From contig DAOVGR010000030.1 in NCBI GenBank assembly GCA_030672305.1, positions 1-37,561 of the forward strand: DNA of 37,561 nucleotides, read 5' to 3'. Each line of letters opens with the position of its first letter. Position 1 is the first letter of the stretch. A model generated the notes under the pieces. The model did no database searches. It was not told the origin of the DNA and saw nothing but the letters and a program-made list of their open reading frames with translations. Made by a program: the position numbers and the translations under genes. Positions 6,989-15,600 of the stretch are shown one piece after another. This stretch comes from Thermoplasmatales archaeon (GTDB taxonomy: Archaea; Thermoplasmatota; E2; DHVEG-1).

Positions 6989-8512
6989 TCACATTACTCC
7001 TAATATATATCTTAAAATTGGGAATTGATGTGGAAACAATTTAATAAACAAATCAAGTAGATTAAATTTGAAAATGAATGCATGATTTCTAGGAATTGTT
7101 ACATTAAGTGTTACCCAATCACTTTCTAGACCTTTAGTATCTTTTGCTTTTGCTTCAATAGCAAATGTCCCTTGTCTTGCATAAGTATGTGAAAAAATTA
7201 CATCCTCTCCAGAAGTATAAGGACCATCCCAGATTTCAACATGTTCATCACCCCATAGTATGTAGAAATATATCTCATCACCGTCGGGATCTACTGAATT
7301 AAAAACATAATCGTATTTTGTTCCCGCAGATCCACTAGTAGGTCCATCAATTTTTGGTGGATTTGGACGATGATTTACAACCTCATCACCAAAACAATAC
7401 ACATTGTTATCTCCTGAACCAATGTATACCTTACCATTACAAACTGTAGGTGAGGACCTTACATGATCAACTGTATGATGGTTCCATATCTCGGTTCCAG
7501 CATATGCATCCAGACAATACACCATACCATTCCATGAGCCTATGTAGACCTTACCATCACAAACAGCAGGAGAAGAGTCAATAAAATACCCTGTAGAATA
7601 ATTCCAAATTTCAGATCCATCATCTGCATCTAGACAATACACATAGTCATCATAAGAGCCGATGTAGACCCTACCGTCAAATATTGCAGGAGAAGAATCC
7701 ACCCAATCATCTGTTGTAAAGTTCCAAATCTTTAGTCCGGTCCCTGCATCCAAACAATACACCTTCCAATCCCCAGAGCCAAAGTAGAGCTTACCATCAA
7801 ATACAGCAGGAGATGACCATACCCAATCTTCTGTGAGATACGACCATATCATGCTTCCATTTGCTGCATTAAGACAATACATATTGCCATCATCAGAACC
7901 TATGTAGATTTTTCCGTCAAATATAGCAGGCGAGGAAAATACCCAACTACCTGTTGTGAAGTTCCATATCTCAGATCCATCAAATGCATCAAGACAATAC
8001 ACCTTAGCATCCCAGGAACCGATGTAGACCATTTCGTTAAAAATCGCAGGAGAAGAATAAACCCACCCGCCAGTTGTGAAGTTCCAAATCTCAGACCCAT
8101 TCTCTGCACTCACACAATATACATTGTTATCTACTGAACCAAAGTAGACCTTATTATCAAATACAGCAGGAGATGAATCCGCCCAATCTCCTGTTGAAAA
8201 GTTCCAAATCTCTGTTCCAATATCAGCATCCAAACAATACATCTTGCCATCATCGGAGCCTATGTATAGCTTTCCACCAACAACTGCAGGAGAGGAATAA
8301 ACAAAGTCCCCTGTTTCAAAGGACCATGAAACAATGTTTGTCTCTGGTGTATCGGCTGTTGAATATCCACTATGAATAAGGTCATGACGAAACATAGGCC
8401 ACCAATCATTTTTTATAATAATTACTCCAGGAGCAGATAGAGTAACATTCATCCCAAAAAATAAAATAATTAAAAATAAAAGCAAACCCTTTCTAAAGGT
8501 ACTCTTTTTCAT
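6989..8512 (-). CDS. secreted PQQ-like beta-propeller protein with PKD-like domain and C-terminal motif
   Basis: A 507-residue exported protein. After the signal peptide, eight copies of a roughly 40-residue blade (consensus SSPAVxDGKxYIGSxDxxVYCLDAxxGxEIWNFxTG) fill about residues 62-385 and should close into an eight-bladed PQQ/WD40-like propeller. No quinone-dehydrogenase active site is evident, so it is probably a binding scaffold of the BamB type. A PKD-like module follows (about 388-478, GPTSGSAGTKYDY...DPDGDEIYF...WGD) that also occurs in the S8 and C1 peptidases of this window. The last ~25 residues end in LFPHQFPILRYILG, shared with the C1 peptidase. The start is supported by GGAAGGAAAT. 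It acts on the outer face of the cell or in the medium. Confidence 0.85.
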   Translation of the reverse strand: MKKSTFRKGLLLFLIILFFGMNVTLSAPGVIIIKNDWWPMFRHDLIHSGYSTADTPETNIVSWSFETGDFVYSSPAVVGGKLYIGSDDGKMYCLDADIGTEIWNFSTGDWADSSPAVFDNKVYFGSVDNNVYCVSAENGSEIWNFTTGGWVYSSPAIFNEMVYIGSWDAKVYCLDAFDGSEIWNFTTGSWVFSSPAIFDGKIYIGSDDGNMYCLNAANGSMIWSYLTEDWVWSSPAVFDGKLYFGSGDWKVYCLDAGTGLKIWNFTTDDWVDSSPAIFDGRVYIGSYDDYVYCLDADDGSEIWNYSTGYFIDSSPAVCDGKVYIGSWNGMVYCLDAYAGTEIWNHHTVDHVRSSPTVCNGKVYIGSGDNNVYCFGDEVVNHRPNPPKIDGPTSGSAGTKYDYVFNSVDPDGDEIYFYILWGDEHVEIWDGPYTSGEDVIFSHTYARQGTFAIEAKAKDTKGLESDWVTLNVTIPRNHAFIFKFNLLDLFIKLFPHQFPILRYILGVM

Positions 8513-8631
8513 GGTACTATTTCCTTCCTGGCAATAAAATTCTCAGGATTCTAATAAAATGCTTTGATATAAATATACCCTTAGCAATTGTTTTTGAAAT
8601 TTGTTAGGAATAGGTTTATAATTTCAACAAT

Positions 8632-8639
8632 TTTATATA
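8632..8639 (+). promoter_or_regulatory. TATA box of the caspase-like peptidase gene
   Basis: TTTATATA lies about 42 bases before the ATG at 8677. Transcription should start near 8663, just before the AGGAGA ribosome binding site at about 8664-8669, so the leader would be very short. Confidence 0.5.
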
Positions 8640-8676
8640 CAGTATTTTTATTATTATTTTTCCAGGAGAATTAAAA

Positions 8677-9579
8677 ATGAGGAAATTTGTGATAAGTCTA
8701 ATAGCATGTATGTTTTTAGCTAGTTTTTTAGCAAGTATATCAGTTGTTGATGCTGAAAATAAGGAAAACCCAGTAGCAAGAATATATATTGAAAAAAGAC
8801 CAATCGTTCCAGTATTAACAGAGGATGGAGTTGAATGGGAAATAAATACTGATAGTTATACTGAGCTATTAGCTAAACCTGGTAACGGAAAAGGAAAACC
8901 ATCAAAGCCTCCAAAACCACCAGAGGAACCACAAGACCCGCCAGATGGTGTTGTAGAAAAATATGCATTATGCATTGGTATATCAGATTATGAGGGAACT
9001 GGAAATGATTTGAACTATTGTGACGATGATGCACAAGAATGGAAATCCTTCCTTAATGGGGAAGGTTATACAGTCACAATCTTAACAGACGGACAGGCGA
9101 CTGCAGCAAATATCGAAGCAAAAATAAACGACCTACTTTCAAATGAAGACGGCGATGACTATGTTGTTTTCACATACTCAGGTCATGGACTTAAGTATAA
9201 GAAACATGGCTCTTGTATGCTTTCAACTGATCTTTACCTAATTCCCCATAAATGGTTTAAATCAAAATTTGAAAATGCTGATTCACCACATATCTATTTC
9301 ACACTTGATGCCTGTCAAATTGGAGGTTTCAAAGATTCAATTACAACAAACAGATTAGGAGCATTTGGCAGTAACAATCAATATTCATATGAAGACCCTG
9401 ACCTTGAAAACGGAGTCTTTACTTATTATCAAATGGAAGGTTGGAATACTAATAACAACAATTTTGAGGATGATTCCGCATATGCAATACAAGGTATGCA
9501 AGACTGGGCATCACAGTATTTTGGGATAACAGTTGATCCATTTTACGTTGATAACTACGCTGGGGATATGATTCCGTAA
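8677..9579 (+). CDS. secreted caspase-like cysteine peptidase (C14 family)
   Basis: A 300-residue exported protein. A signal peptide (to about residue 26) and a proline/lysine-rich linker (68-90, KPSKPPKPPEEP) lead to a caspase-type domain. It begins YALCIGISDYEG, has the small-residue motif DLNYCDDDAQEW, the catalytic His in YSGH170G and the catalytic Cys in DAC213QIGG. These are the expected dyad spacing and motifs of clan CD. The family cleaves after Asp, Arg or Lys; specificity cannot be read here. The second half (220-300) is poorly conserved and rich in Asn, Asp and aromatic residues. The signal peptide argues against a death or defence role and for extracellular protein digestion. The gene is alone on the plus strand and divergent from the propeller gene. 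Confidence 0.85.
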   Translation: MRKFVISLIACMFLASFLASISVVDAENKENPVARIYIEKRPIVPVLTEDGVEWEINTDSYTELLAKPGNGKGKPSKPPKPPEEPQDPPDGVVEKYALCIGISDYEGTGNDLNYCDDDAQEWKSFLNGEGYTVTILTDGQATAANIEAKINDLLSNEDGDDYVVFTYSGHGLKYKKHGSCMLSTDLYLIPHKWFKSKFENADSPHIYFTLDACQIGGFKDSITTNRLGAFGSNNQYSYEDPDLENGVFTYYQMEGWNTNNNNFEDDSAYAIQGMQDWASQYFGITVDPFYVDNYAGDMIP

Positions 9580-9587
9580 ACATAATC

Positions 9588-9601
9588 TTTCTTTATTTTT
9601 T
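9588..9601 (+). terminator. oligo-T terminator after the C14 peptidase
   Basis: The plus strand reads TTTCTTTATTTTTT directly after the stop. T-rich tracts of this kind are sufficient for archaeal RNA polymerase termination. Confidence 0.5.
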
Positions 9602-9625
9602 ATTAATAAATTCCTAATAATTCTT

Positions 9626-9652
9626 TAAAAAAAAAGAAGAGAGAGAAAAAAA
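9626..9652 (-). terminator. oligo-T terminator after the 9653-10312 gene
   Basis: The minus strand has two T-runs (complements of the A-runs at 9627-9635 and 9646-9651) separated by CTCTCTCTTC immediately after the stop. Together with 9588-9601 it forms a convergent terminator region. Confidence 0.5.
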
Positions 9653-10312
9653 CTAGTAAGGATAGAATCTTACTTGAATATGTCTATCTGATCCTTTTAG
9701 GTCCCAGAAATAGTAAGATTGCTCCCATATTTCTTCTGGTATTTGCCATAGCCAACCTAGGTATAAAACACCGGTTTCACCGGATGTTTGATTAAGGTAC
9801 GTGAGGTTAAGCAAGAACGCACTTGTTACATCTGCCCACTTAGGTTTACCTTTATGTGCCTTTATATCAAATGAGTCAAGAAGCTCGCAATACCAACTGT
9901 TCGTGTCGTTGTCAAATATCCATTCATCTGCGTATTCTACACTAGATCCATCCATAGGTTTACCTAGGGCAACAATATATACTTTGAAATTCCTTTCTTT
10001 TCTTGGCATCTGGAAAATACATTCACCGTCTAAACCGTTTCCATCCAAAACTCCAAAACCGCTACCAAGGTGCATTAAAATTCTTGTATCTCCATCTAGT
10101 GGGACAAATATTGTATGTCTATCTGGATTGTCATAGGAACCATTTCCTATATTCTTTTTTCCAAGGATATTAAGTGTATAATGTTCTCCCCTAAAATCAG
10201 TTCCTGGTTTGGGTCCATCGTTTGTTTTATTGGGTTTTGCCTGTAATGATGTTATGAACGGAGATGCCAGAAGCACCAATATTATACCAATTACCAATAG
10301 TTTTCCCTTCAT
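9653..10312 (-). CDS. exported protein of unknown function
   Basis: A 219-residue protein with a clear signal peptide (MKGKLLVIGIILVLLASPFITSLQA) and a soluble extracellular part. Motifs that look conserved are GEHYTLNILGKK followed by GNGSYDNPDRHTIFVPLDG (about 43-73), FKVYIVALGKP (about 110-120) and the C-terminal HIQVRFYPY. I associate this motif set with uncharacterised secreted proteins but know no function. The beta-rich pattern suggests a sandwich fold. Upstream, TTG at 10324 is in frame, but GGTGG lies just before the ATG at 10312, so I start there. It is followed by a strong oligo-T end and is probably monocistronic. Confidence 0.7.
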   Translation of the reverse strand: MKGKLLVIGIILVLLASPFITSLQAKPNKTNDGPKPGTDFRGEHYTLNILGKKNIGNGSYDNPDRHTIFVPLDGDTRILMHLGSGFGVLDGNGLDGECIFQMPRKERNFKVYIVALGKPMDGSSVEYADEWIFDNDTNSWYCELLDSFDIKAHKGKPKWADVTSAFLLNLTYLNQTSGETGVLYLGWLWQIPEEIWEQSYYFWDLKGSDRHIQVRFYPY

Positions 10313-10464
10313 CTTCACCACCAATTTATATTTCTTTACTTTATAGAATATAAAACTTATCTGTAAAAACTCCAGTTATAAGATTATAACAAAATGTAAA
10401 AATTTCATTTCTTAATTATTATTTAAATAAGAGTATTGAAAGAGTATACCCTAACGCTGATTTC

Positions 10465-10486
10465 TTAATAAAAAAAAGAAAAGAAG
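10465..10486 (-). terminator. oligo-T terminator after the DUF4382-PKD gene
   Basis: On the minus strand a CTTCTTTTCTTTTTTTT tract lies right after the stop at 10489. Confidence 0.5.
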
Positions 10487-10488
10487 AT

Positions 10489-11367
10489 TTATTCTTGTAT
10501 TATTTTGATAGTTGGTTGCAAAATATATTTGTTACTACCTGTTTTATGAACTGATTTATGAATATCAAAATCAAGGGTCAGAACAGTTGTTTCATCTTCA
10601 TTAATCCAGAATCCTTTAGTAAGTTTAACGTTACCAGATGGTATACTTAGATTATGAACTTCAAGCTCACTATTGTTATTAATGGTAATCTCTGCTTTTT
10701 CAACAGTTAAGCGTATTTGTGTATATTTTCCAACGGAAAGATTTTTCAAACCTAATTCTTCTTTGACATCTTGAAGAGCAATCAAATCGAATGTTTGAGA
10801 TTCTTCTACTATTGTGTGCCAACCAGCTTTAGAATTATCATCGTCGTCATCAACTTCTCCAATTATAGCAAATGTAATATACCAATCAACTCTACCATCA
10901 TTGTCGACAACTGTGAGATTTACTTTATAGGTGGCATTAGTAGAATAATTATGCGTTACATTTTGTTCATATGAGCTTTTTCCATCACCGAAATTCCAAG
11001 AGTAATTATATGGTTTAGTTCCACCTGAAGCATTGCCTTTAAAATCTATATCTTCATCAATTTCTCCAAAATATGGTCCATCTCCATCGGCTATAAAACC
11101 ATCATCTTCTTCATCTTCATTCTCGTATTCATCATCATCTTCTGCCTCTTCTTCTTCATCCGCACCTGATTTATGTACTTGTATCATAGAAATTGTAACA
11201 TATGCAAAAACTATGTCCAGATCACTAGGTTTATCAGTTATTTGAAGGCGAAGAATGCCCATTCCTACAACAGTTCCATTATCCTTTTCCTCTTCAACGC
11301 AACCGCTGAAAAAAGAAGCACATACCAATATAATTACCAGAGGTAATATAATTATTTTTTTCATCAT
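10489..11367 (-). CDS. DUF4382 lipoprotein with an inserted PKD domain
   Basis: A 292-residue lipoprotein (lipobox FFSGC, C23). Its DUF4382 domain is split: strands GILRLQITDKPSDLDIVFAYVTISMIQVH (about 37-65) come first, then a highly acidic linker (E/D-rich, 70-97), a PKD domain (about 97-172, NYSWNFGDG, HNYSTNATYKVNLTVVD), a second acidic stretch (EVDDDDD) and the rest of DUF4382 (WHTIVEESQTFDLIALQD to the C-terminus, 183-291). The neighbouring paralogue (11484-12008) lacks the insert, so this PKD arrived within a surface loop. Both acidic linkers could bind calcium. The role is unknown; exposed position and PKD suggest adhesion. Two adjacent ATGs are possible starts (11367, 11364); GGTGA is better placed for 11364. 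Confidence 0.85.
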   Translation of the reverse strand: MMKKIIILPLVIILVCASFFSGCVEEEKDNGTVVGMGILRLQITDKPSDLDIVFAYVTISMIQVHKSGADEEEEAEDDDEYENEDEEDDGFIADGDGPYFGEIDEDIDFKGNASGGTKPYNYSWNFGDGKSSYEQNVTHNYSTNATYKVNLTVVDNDGRVDWYITFAIIGEVDDDDDNSKAGWHTIVEESQTFDLIALQDVKEELGLKNLSVGKYTQIRLTVEKAEITINNNSELEVHNLSIPSGNVKLTKGFWINEDETTVLTLDFDIHKSVHKTGSNKYILQPTIKIIQE

Positions 11368-11456
11368 CTATCACCAATTTTCTCCTCTAATTTAAACTTA
11401 AGGAATAACTTACCAAATAATAATATTTCGAAAATATGAGAAAACTAAAATTATTG

Positions 11457-11478
11457 TAAAAAAAAAGAAAAAAAGAGG
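11457..11478 (-). terminator. oligo-T terminator after the short DUF4382 gene
   Basis: The minus strand reads CTCTTTTTTTCTTTTTTTTT just beyond the stop at 11484. It separates the two DUF4382 genes into distinct units. Confidence 0.5.
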
Positions 11479-11483
11479 TTATT

Positions 11484-12008
11484 TTATTCTTGTATAACCT
11501 TAATGGTTGGATTCATTATGTATTTTCCATTGCCTGTTTCATGGACTGATTTTTGCACATCAAAGTCTAAAGTTAATACTAGGGTTTCACCGTCTAATAT
11601 TTTCCAAGGTTTTATCAATTTAACATGTTGTGGAGATATCTCTAGATCGTATTGAACACCATCTATTGTTACTAGAGCTTGTTCAACAAACAAACGTATT
11701 TGTGTATACCATCCTGCACTTAGGTTTGCAGTACCAAATAGATCAGTTACATTTTGTAGTTCAATAAGATCAAATGTTTGAGATTCATTAACTATAGTTA
11801 TCCATTCACCCATCGTATCATTTTCATTTATACCTGCGTAATGTACTCTCACCTCAGACATTGTAACTAAAGCCTCAGTGATATTTAAATCACCTGGCGC
11901 ATCTGTTATTTGTAGTACTAGTGTTCCCCTGCCTTCCTGTATACAACCACTAAGCATTCCAGTTAGTCCAACGCTAACGATTGCTAATATCAGCAATATT
12001 TTTTTCAT
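11484..12008 (-). CDS. DUF4382 lipoprotein
   Basis: A 174-residue lipoprotein (lipobox GMLSGC, C22) that is one uninterrupted DUF4382 domain. Typical strands are GTLVLQITDAPGDLNITEALVTMSEVRVH, ITIVNESQTFDLIELQNV, AGWYTQIRLFVEQA, and LVLTLDFDVQKSVHETGNGKYIMNPTIKVIQE. The family is widespread in archaea and bacteria as membrane-attached proteins of unknown function. It is a tandem paralogue of the PKD-containing gene at 10489 and shows the ancestral arrangement. GGGGGATTT precedes the ATG. It is likely bound to the outer face of the membrane. Confidence 0.85.
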   Translation of the reverse strand: MKKILLILAIVSVGLTGMLSGCIQEGRGTLVLQITDAPGDLNITEALVTMSEVRVHYAGINENDTMGEWITIVNESQTFDLIELQNVTDLFGTANLSAGWYTQIRLFVEQALVTIDGVQYDLEISPQHVKLIKPWKILDGETLVLTLDFDVQKSVHETGNGKYIMNPTIKVIQE

Positions 12009-12186
12009 TTCAAATCCCCCTTTTTTTTATGGATTTCTAGGTTAACACATGTTAACTCTAATATATAATAATATTGTTTATTAGTAGTATATTTTTTTTA
12101 AAGACTAATTATTGTATTCCAATATCTTTTGCTGATTCTCTAGAATAAAGAAATGAGAGGGTTCTTATCGTTTGATATCTTAGAGA

Positions 12187-14223
12187 TCAATCGCCTCCAA
12201 AGTTTACATGTACGTAAAATACGTAGACAAATCCGCCTCTCCACATTGAATCTGAGCATTCGGGAACTTCTGCAGTAACTGTAACCCTTGTTTTTCCAAA
12301 TCCTAATATAAGTCCTGATTCAATAGTTACTTCTTCGCCACTAAGAATATCTACTTCCCCAGAGGATTGACTGCCAATAATTGCACCACCGTCAAGAGAA
12401 ATAGTCCATTGAACACTAGATAAAGGATCGACACCATTGTTTTTAAGAACTGCCTTTACTTTGAAAAGTCCACCCTTTATTTCCTCTATATTAAGTAAGG
12501 TTTCAATGGTAATTGTAATTGGATCTGACAAAGCACTCTCATAATAATCATCCTTTGACTTGGCTGTTATCTCATATTCTCCACGTTCTTCCCAAACATG
12601 GCTCAATATTACATCCTCTCCAGGAGGATGTGGTCCATCCCAATGTCCTGTTGTACCATCTCCCCAATCTATCAAGTAATAGAGGTCGTCTCCTTCTGGA
12701 TCGTCTCCATTAACAGTATAATCATACGTAAAGCCTACAGTTCCGTATGTTGGACCATCTAGAGTTGGTTTAAAGGGTGCTTCATTGCAATTCAAAACTG
12801 CTTCATATGCATCAACCATTCCCCAGCCATAATCGTTATCTTCACCTTCATCACCTAGGTCATATGCTGTTTGGAATATGATTTCTTTAATAGCCTCAAC
12901 ACTCATATTTGGAGCGGCTTGACGCATTAGTGCAACAACACCATTGATATGTGGTGAAGCCATCGAAGTACCAGATTTATCACCATAACCACCACCGGGT
13001 ATTGATGAACGTACACTAACACCAGGTGCTGCAATATCAGGTTTTATTGCTTCATCACCACTTGGAGTACAATATGTTGGCCCTCTAGATGAAAAATCTG
13101 CAATTGGCCAGTCTTCATCATTTGCATCAACTGCCGCAACGGCAAAGCATCGATAATCATCAGTTGCACGATCAGGTGGTCTACCTAAACCTGAGAAACC
13201 CTCATTACCAGCTGAAAATATTATAACAGTACCTGCTGCCTCACAGGCATCAAGATAAGTCCAAAATGTTTCATCACAGGGTGGATATCCATGCGATGTA
13301 ATTAACCTCCATGAATTAGAACAAACATCGGGAACGTCCCAATTCGTTTCGGGATCGCCATCAGGATCAATCATCCACTCAAAAGATTCTATTGCATCCT
13401 CAACAGTTTGAGGAATGCCTCCGCCTCTATCGATAGCTCCTGCAGATATCCACAGGGCACCCGGTGCAACACCAATTTGATCCCCGGGTTCACCACCACA
13501 TACAGTACCCATTGTATGGGTGCCATGACTACCGCCATCGTAAGGAAAATCATTCTGATTAAGATATGGGTCAAGCCATGCCCATTCTGGATGGCCTTCA
13601 TACCTGGGATCTGCCACACCTGCCCATCTATCAGCAAGTGCCGGATGGTCTCCATCTACACCAGTATCAATTGTAGCAACAAGGACTCCTTCACCAGTAA
13701 TGCCCAAATCCCAGACCTCTGGTGCTCTAATAGCTTCTATACCCGGTTCAACCTCTCTTGTAGATCCAGGGCCACTAACAGGGCCTTCATAAACTGGCTC
13801 AATAAGTTCAATTTCATAGTTTGGATAGACCTTTAAAACATCACTACGCTCAGCGATTTCATCAACAACATATTGATAGGCATCAACCCGAATAATATTA
13901 CCTATCCAATAACATTTGAAATCTTTCACAAGATCTTGACTTTTAAGTTCATTTAGATATTCAACAAGTTCAGGTTGCGATTCAGATGCAGTATTCTGAA
14001 GTTCAACAACTACGGTCTCATGACGAAGTTGAAGTGATGCACGTTGTTCATCCATATGTGTTGTAATTGCATCAAGATCAACCTGATCTTTTAAGTAAAC
14101 TAACACTGAAACAACTTCTTCATTATTTTCCTCTAATGTGCCACCAAAACTAGTCGCATTTGATATTACCAGCCCTAATATTACTAATATTGCAGTAAAA
14201 TATGCTTGTTTTTTTATTTTCAT
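12187..14223 (-). CDS. secreted subtilisin-like serine peptidase (S8) with PKD-like domain
   Basis: A 678-residue exported protease. Order: signal peptide (1-26), an I9-like propeptide (about 36-135, VVSVLVYLKDQVDL onward), the S8 catalytic domain (about 165-475), a PKD-like module (482-575) and a beta-rich C-terminal domain (580-678, IKGGLFKVKAVLKNNG). The triad is complete: D186 in TIDTGVD, H233 in GSHGTH, S420 in SGTSMASPH, with oxyanion N340 in FSAGNEG. It should cut extracellular proteins; the propeptide implies self-activation. The PKD-like module matches those of the propeller (6989-8512) and C1 peptidase (33488-35212), but the C-terminus lacks their FPIL motif. GGGAGG lies 7 bases before the ATG. 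It is transcribed alone. Confidence 0.95.
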   Translation of the reverse strand: MKIKKQAYFTAILVILGLVISNATSFGGTLEENNEEVVSVLVYLKDQVDLDAITTHMDEQRASLQLRHETVVVELQNTASESQPELVEYLNELKSQDLVKDFKCYWIGNIIRVDAYQYVVDEIAERSDVLKVYPNYEIELIEPVYEGPVSGPGSTREVEPGIEAIRAPEVWDLGITGEGVLVATIDTGVDGDHPALADRWAGVADPRYEGHPEWAWLDPYLNQNDFPYDGGSHGTHTMGTVCGGEPGDQIGVAPGALWISAGAIDRGGGIPQTVEDAIESFEWMIDPDGDPETNWDVPDVCSNSWRLITSHGYPPCDETFWTYLDACEAAGTVIIFSAGNEGFSGLGRPPDRATDDYRCFAVAAVDANDEDWPIADFSSRGPTYCTPSGDEAIKPDIAAPGVSVRSSIPGGGYGDKSGTSMASPHINGVVALMRQAAPNMSVEAIKEIIFQTAYDLGDEGEDNDYGWGMVDAYEAVLNCNEAPFKPTLDGPTYGTVGFTYDYTVNGDDPEGDDLYYLIDWGDGTTGHWDGPHPPGEDVILSHVWEERGEYEITAKSKDDYYESALSDPITITIETLLNIEEIKGGLFKVKAVLKNNGVDPLSSVQWTISLDGGAIIGSQSSGEVDILSGEEVTIESGLILGFGKTRVTVTAEVPECSDSMWRGGFVYVFYVHVNFGGD

Positions 14224-14366
14224 TTCGTTGCCTCCCTTGATAATATAATCAGAGATAGGTTATTTAAATGTTACATAATAGGATACTATATATATATTTT
14301 TAGTAATTAGAATTATTTTTCAAAACTTTAAAAATACTTCAGATGAGGATATCTTCTCAAAAATCA

Positions 14367-15599
14367 TTATATTTCGAAAGGCTCTTTTGCTGGATGCAGG
14401 TCAAAGTTAAACCATGGTAAATATTTTCCGGGAGAATGATATCCTGGAGGAACGATTGTAATAGATCCTGTGATTATTTTTGGTAAAATCCTACTTCTCC
14501 CCCAATAATTACTATTCCACTTGTTATCTTTACAATCCATAAAAAAGACATTTTTTAAATTTCCATATAAATTGTTATTAGTAATAGTATTGGAATTTGA
14601 ATCATCAAGTCTAATTCCATTGTTGTTCATCTGGATATTATTATTAGTGACAATGTTTTCATTTGAATAATAAATATGAAGCCCGTTTCCTTGATTTAAA
14701 AAAATATCATTACCTGAAACTGTGTTTTCATTTGAAGTTTGTAGATTAATCCCTATGGATGTGTACATTGTTCTTCTTTTAATAGAGCATATTTTGTTAT
14801 CTATAATCTCATTTTTTTTAGAACCTCTGAGAAAAATATTGCTATTGTTTAGTTTGTTTCCTTTAACCGTACAATATCTAGAATCCTTTAAAAAAATGCC
14901 ATAATAAACATCTGAAATATTTGTATTTTCAACTGTTATATTTATACAATCTATTAGAATTATTTGTCCGGCATTGGTAATTTTTTCATTAAATTTGTTC
15001 TTTTTATAGATAAGAGGCTTACCATTCACATAGTTATTCAAAATTGTATTGAAATACTTGGATTGTGAAATATAAATTCCGCAGTTAATAAATTCATTAT
15101 CAATTATTTGATTATAATTTGACATAACTGAAATTCCGGTTTCTATATTTGAAATGATATTTCCTGATATCGTTGCTTCATCCTTATTAATATAAATTCC
15201 ATAATATGGATATCTTTTACTCTCGTTCCTTTTAATGGTAAATCCTGAAATTGTAACCTCCCAATCATCAACTGTTATTATGTTTTCTATACAATCTCCA
15301 ATTATTATTGTACTTTCCTTTTCTTCACCGATCAGTGAAATCCTGTCATTTATTTCAATGCATTCTATATAGGGAGAAGAATCATTGTAAACATATACTG
15401 TATCACCGTCTGACGAATCATCTAATGCATCTTGAATACTGGTATAATTCCCTGGACCTGTTCCCCCGACATAAAATGTATTACCATTTGATAACGGAAA
15501 ACGAAATTTTTCAACTTCTTTACTTTCATTTAATGGTGAAACTGCAAGAACAATTAATAAAAAGATAGTGGAAAATGTTAATGTTTTTCCTATATCCAT
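14367..15599 (-). CDS. secreted NosD-type parallel beta-helix protein
   Basis: A 410-residue exported protein. After the signal peptide, the opening FYVGGTGPGNYTSIQDALDDSSDGDTVYV and SLIGEEKESTII are the standard entry to NosD-like right-handed beta-helices. Repeated coils rich in Asn and Ile (GNIISNI, NQIIDNEF, NTVSGNDIF, NTITNNN) run from about 85 to 350. The C-terminus (SNYWGRSRILPKIITG ... PWFNFDLHPAKEP) is shared with its neighbour and 30658-31755. Such proteins bind or modify surface polysaccharide. The ATG at 15599 comes one base after the stop of the upstream gene (TGA-A-ATG), with GGTG as binding site, so the pair is an operon with coupled translation. A TTG at 15611 is in frame but less likely. 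Confidence 0.85.
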   Translation of the reverse strand: MDIGKTLTFSTIFLLIVLAVSPLNESKEVEKFRFPLSNGNTFYVGGTGPGNYTSIQDALDDSSDGDTVYVYNDSSPYIECIEINDRISLIGEEKESTIIIGDCIENIITVDDWEVTISGFTIKRNESKRYPYYGIYINKDEATISGNIISNIETGISVMSNYNQIIDNEFINCGIYISQSKYFNTILNNYVNGKPLIYKKNKFNEKITNAGQIILIDCINITVENTNISDVYYGIFLKDSRYCTVKGNKLNNSNIFLRGSKKNEIIDNKICSIKRRTMYTSIGINLQTSNENTVSGNDIFLNQGNGLHIYYSNENIVTNNNIQMNNNGIRLDDSNSNTITNNNLYGNLKNVFFMDCKDNKWNSNYWGRSRILPKIITGSITIVPPGYHSPGKYLPWFNFDLHPAKEPFEI

Positions 15600-15600
15600 T

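Noticed and set aside
7380-8330. Regular DNA repeats of about 120 bases, reminiscent of a repeat array
   Set aside because: They are the eight blades of the PQQ-like propeller in frame; the spacing equals 40 codons and there are no unique spacers, so it is not a CRISPR array.
8677-9579. Caspase-like gene as part of a defence island
   Set aside because: The signal peptide and the lack of neighbouring nucleases, reverse transcriptases, STAND ATPases or other defence genes do not support it.
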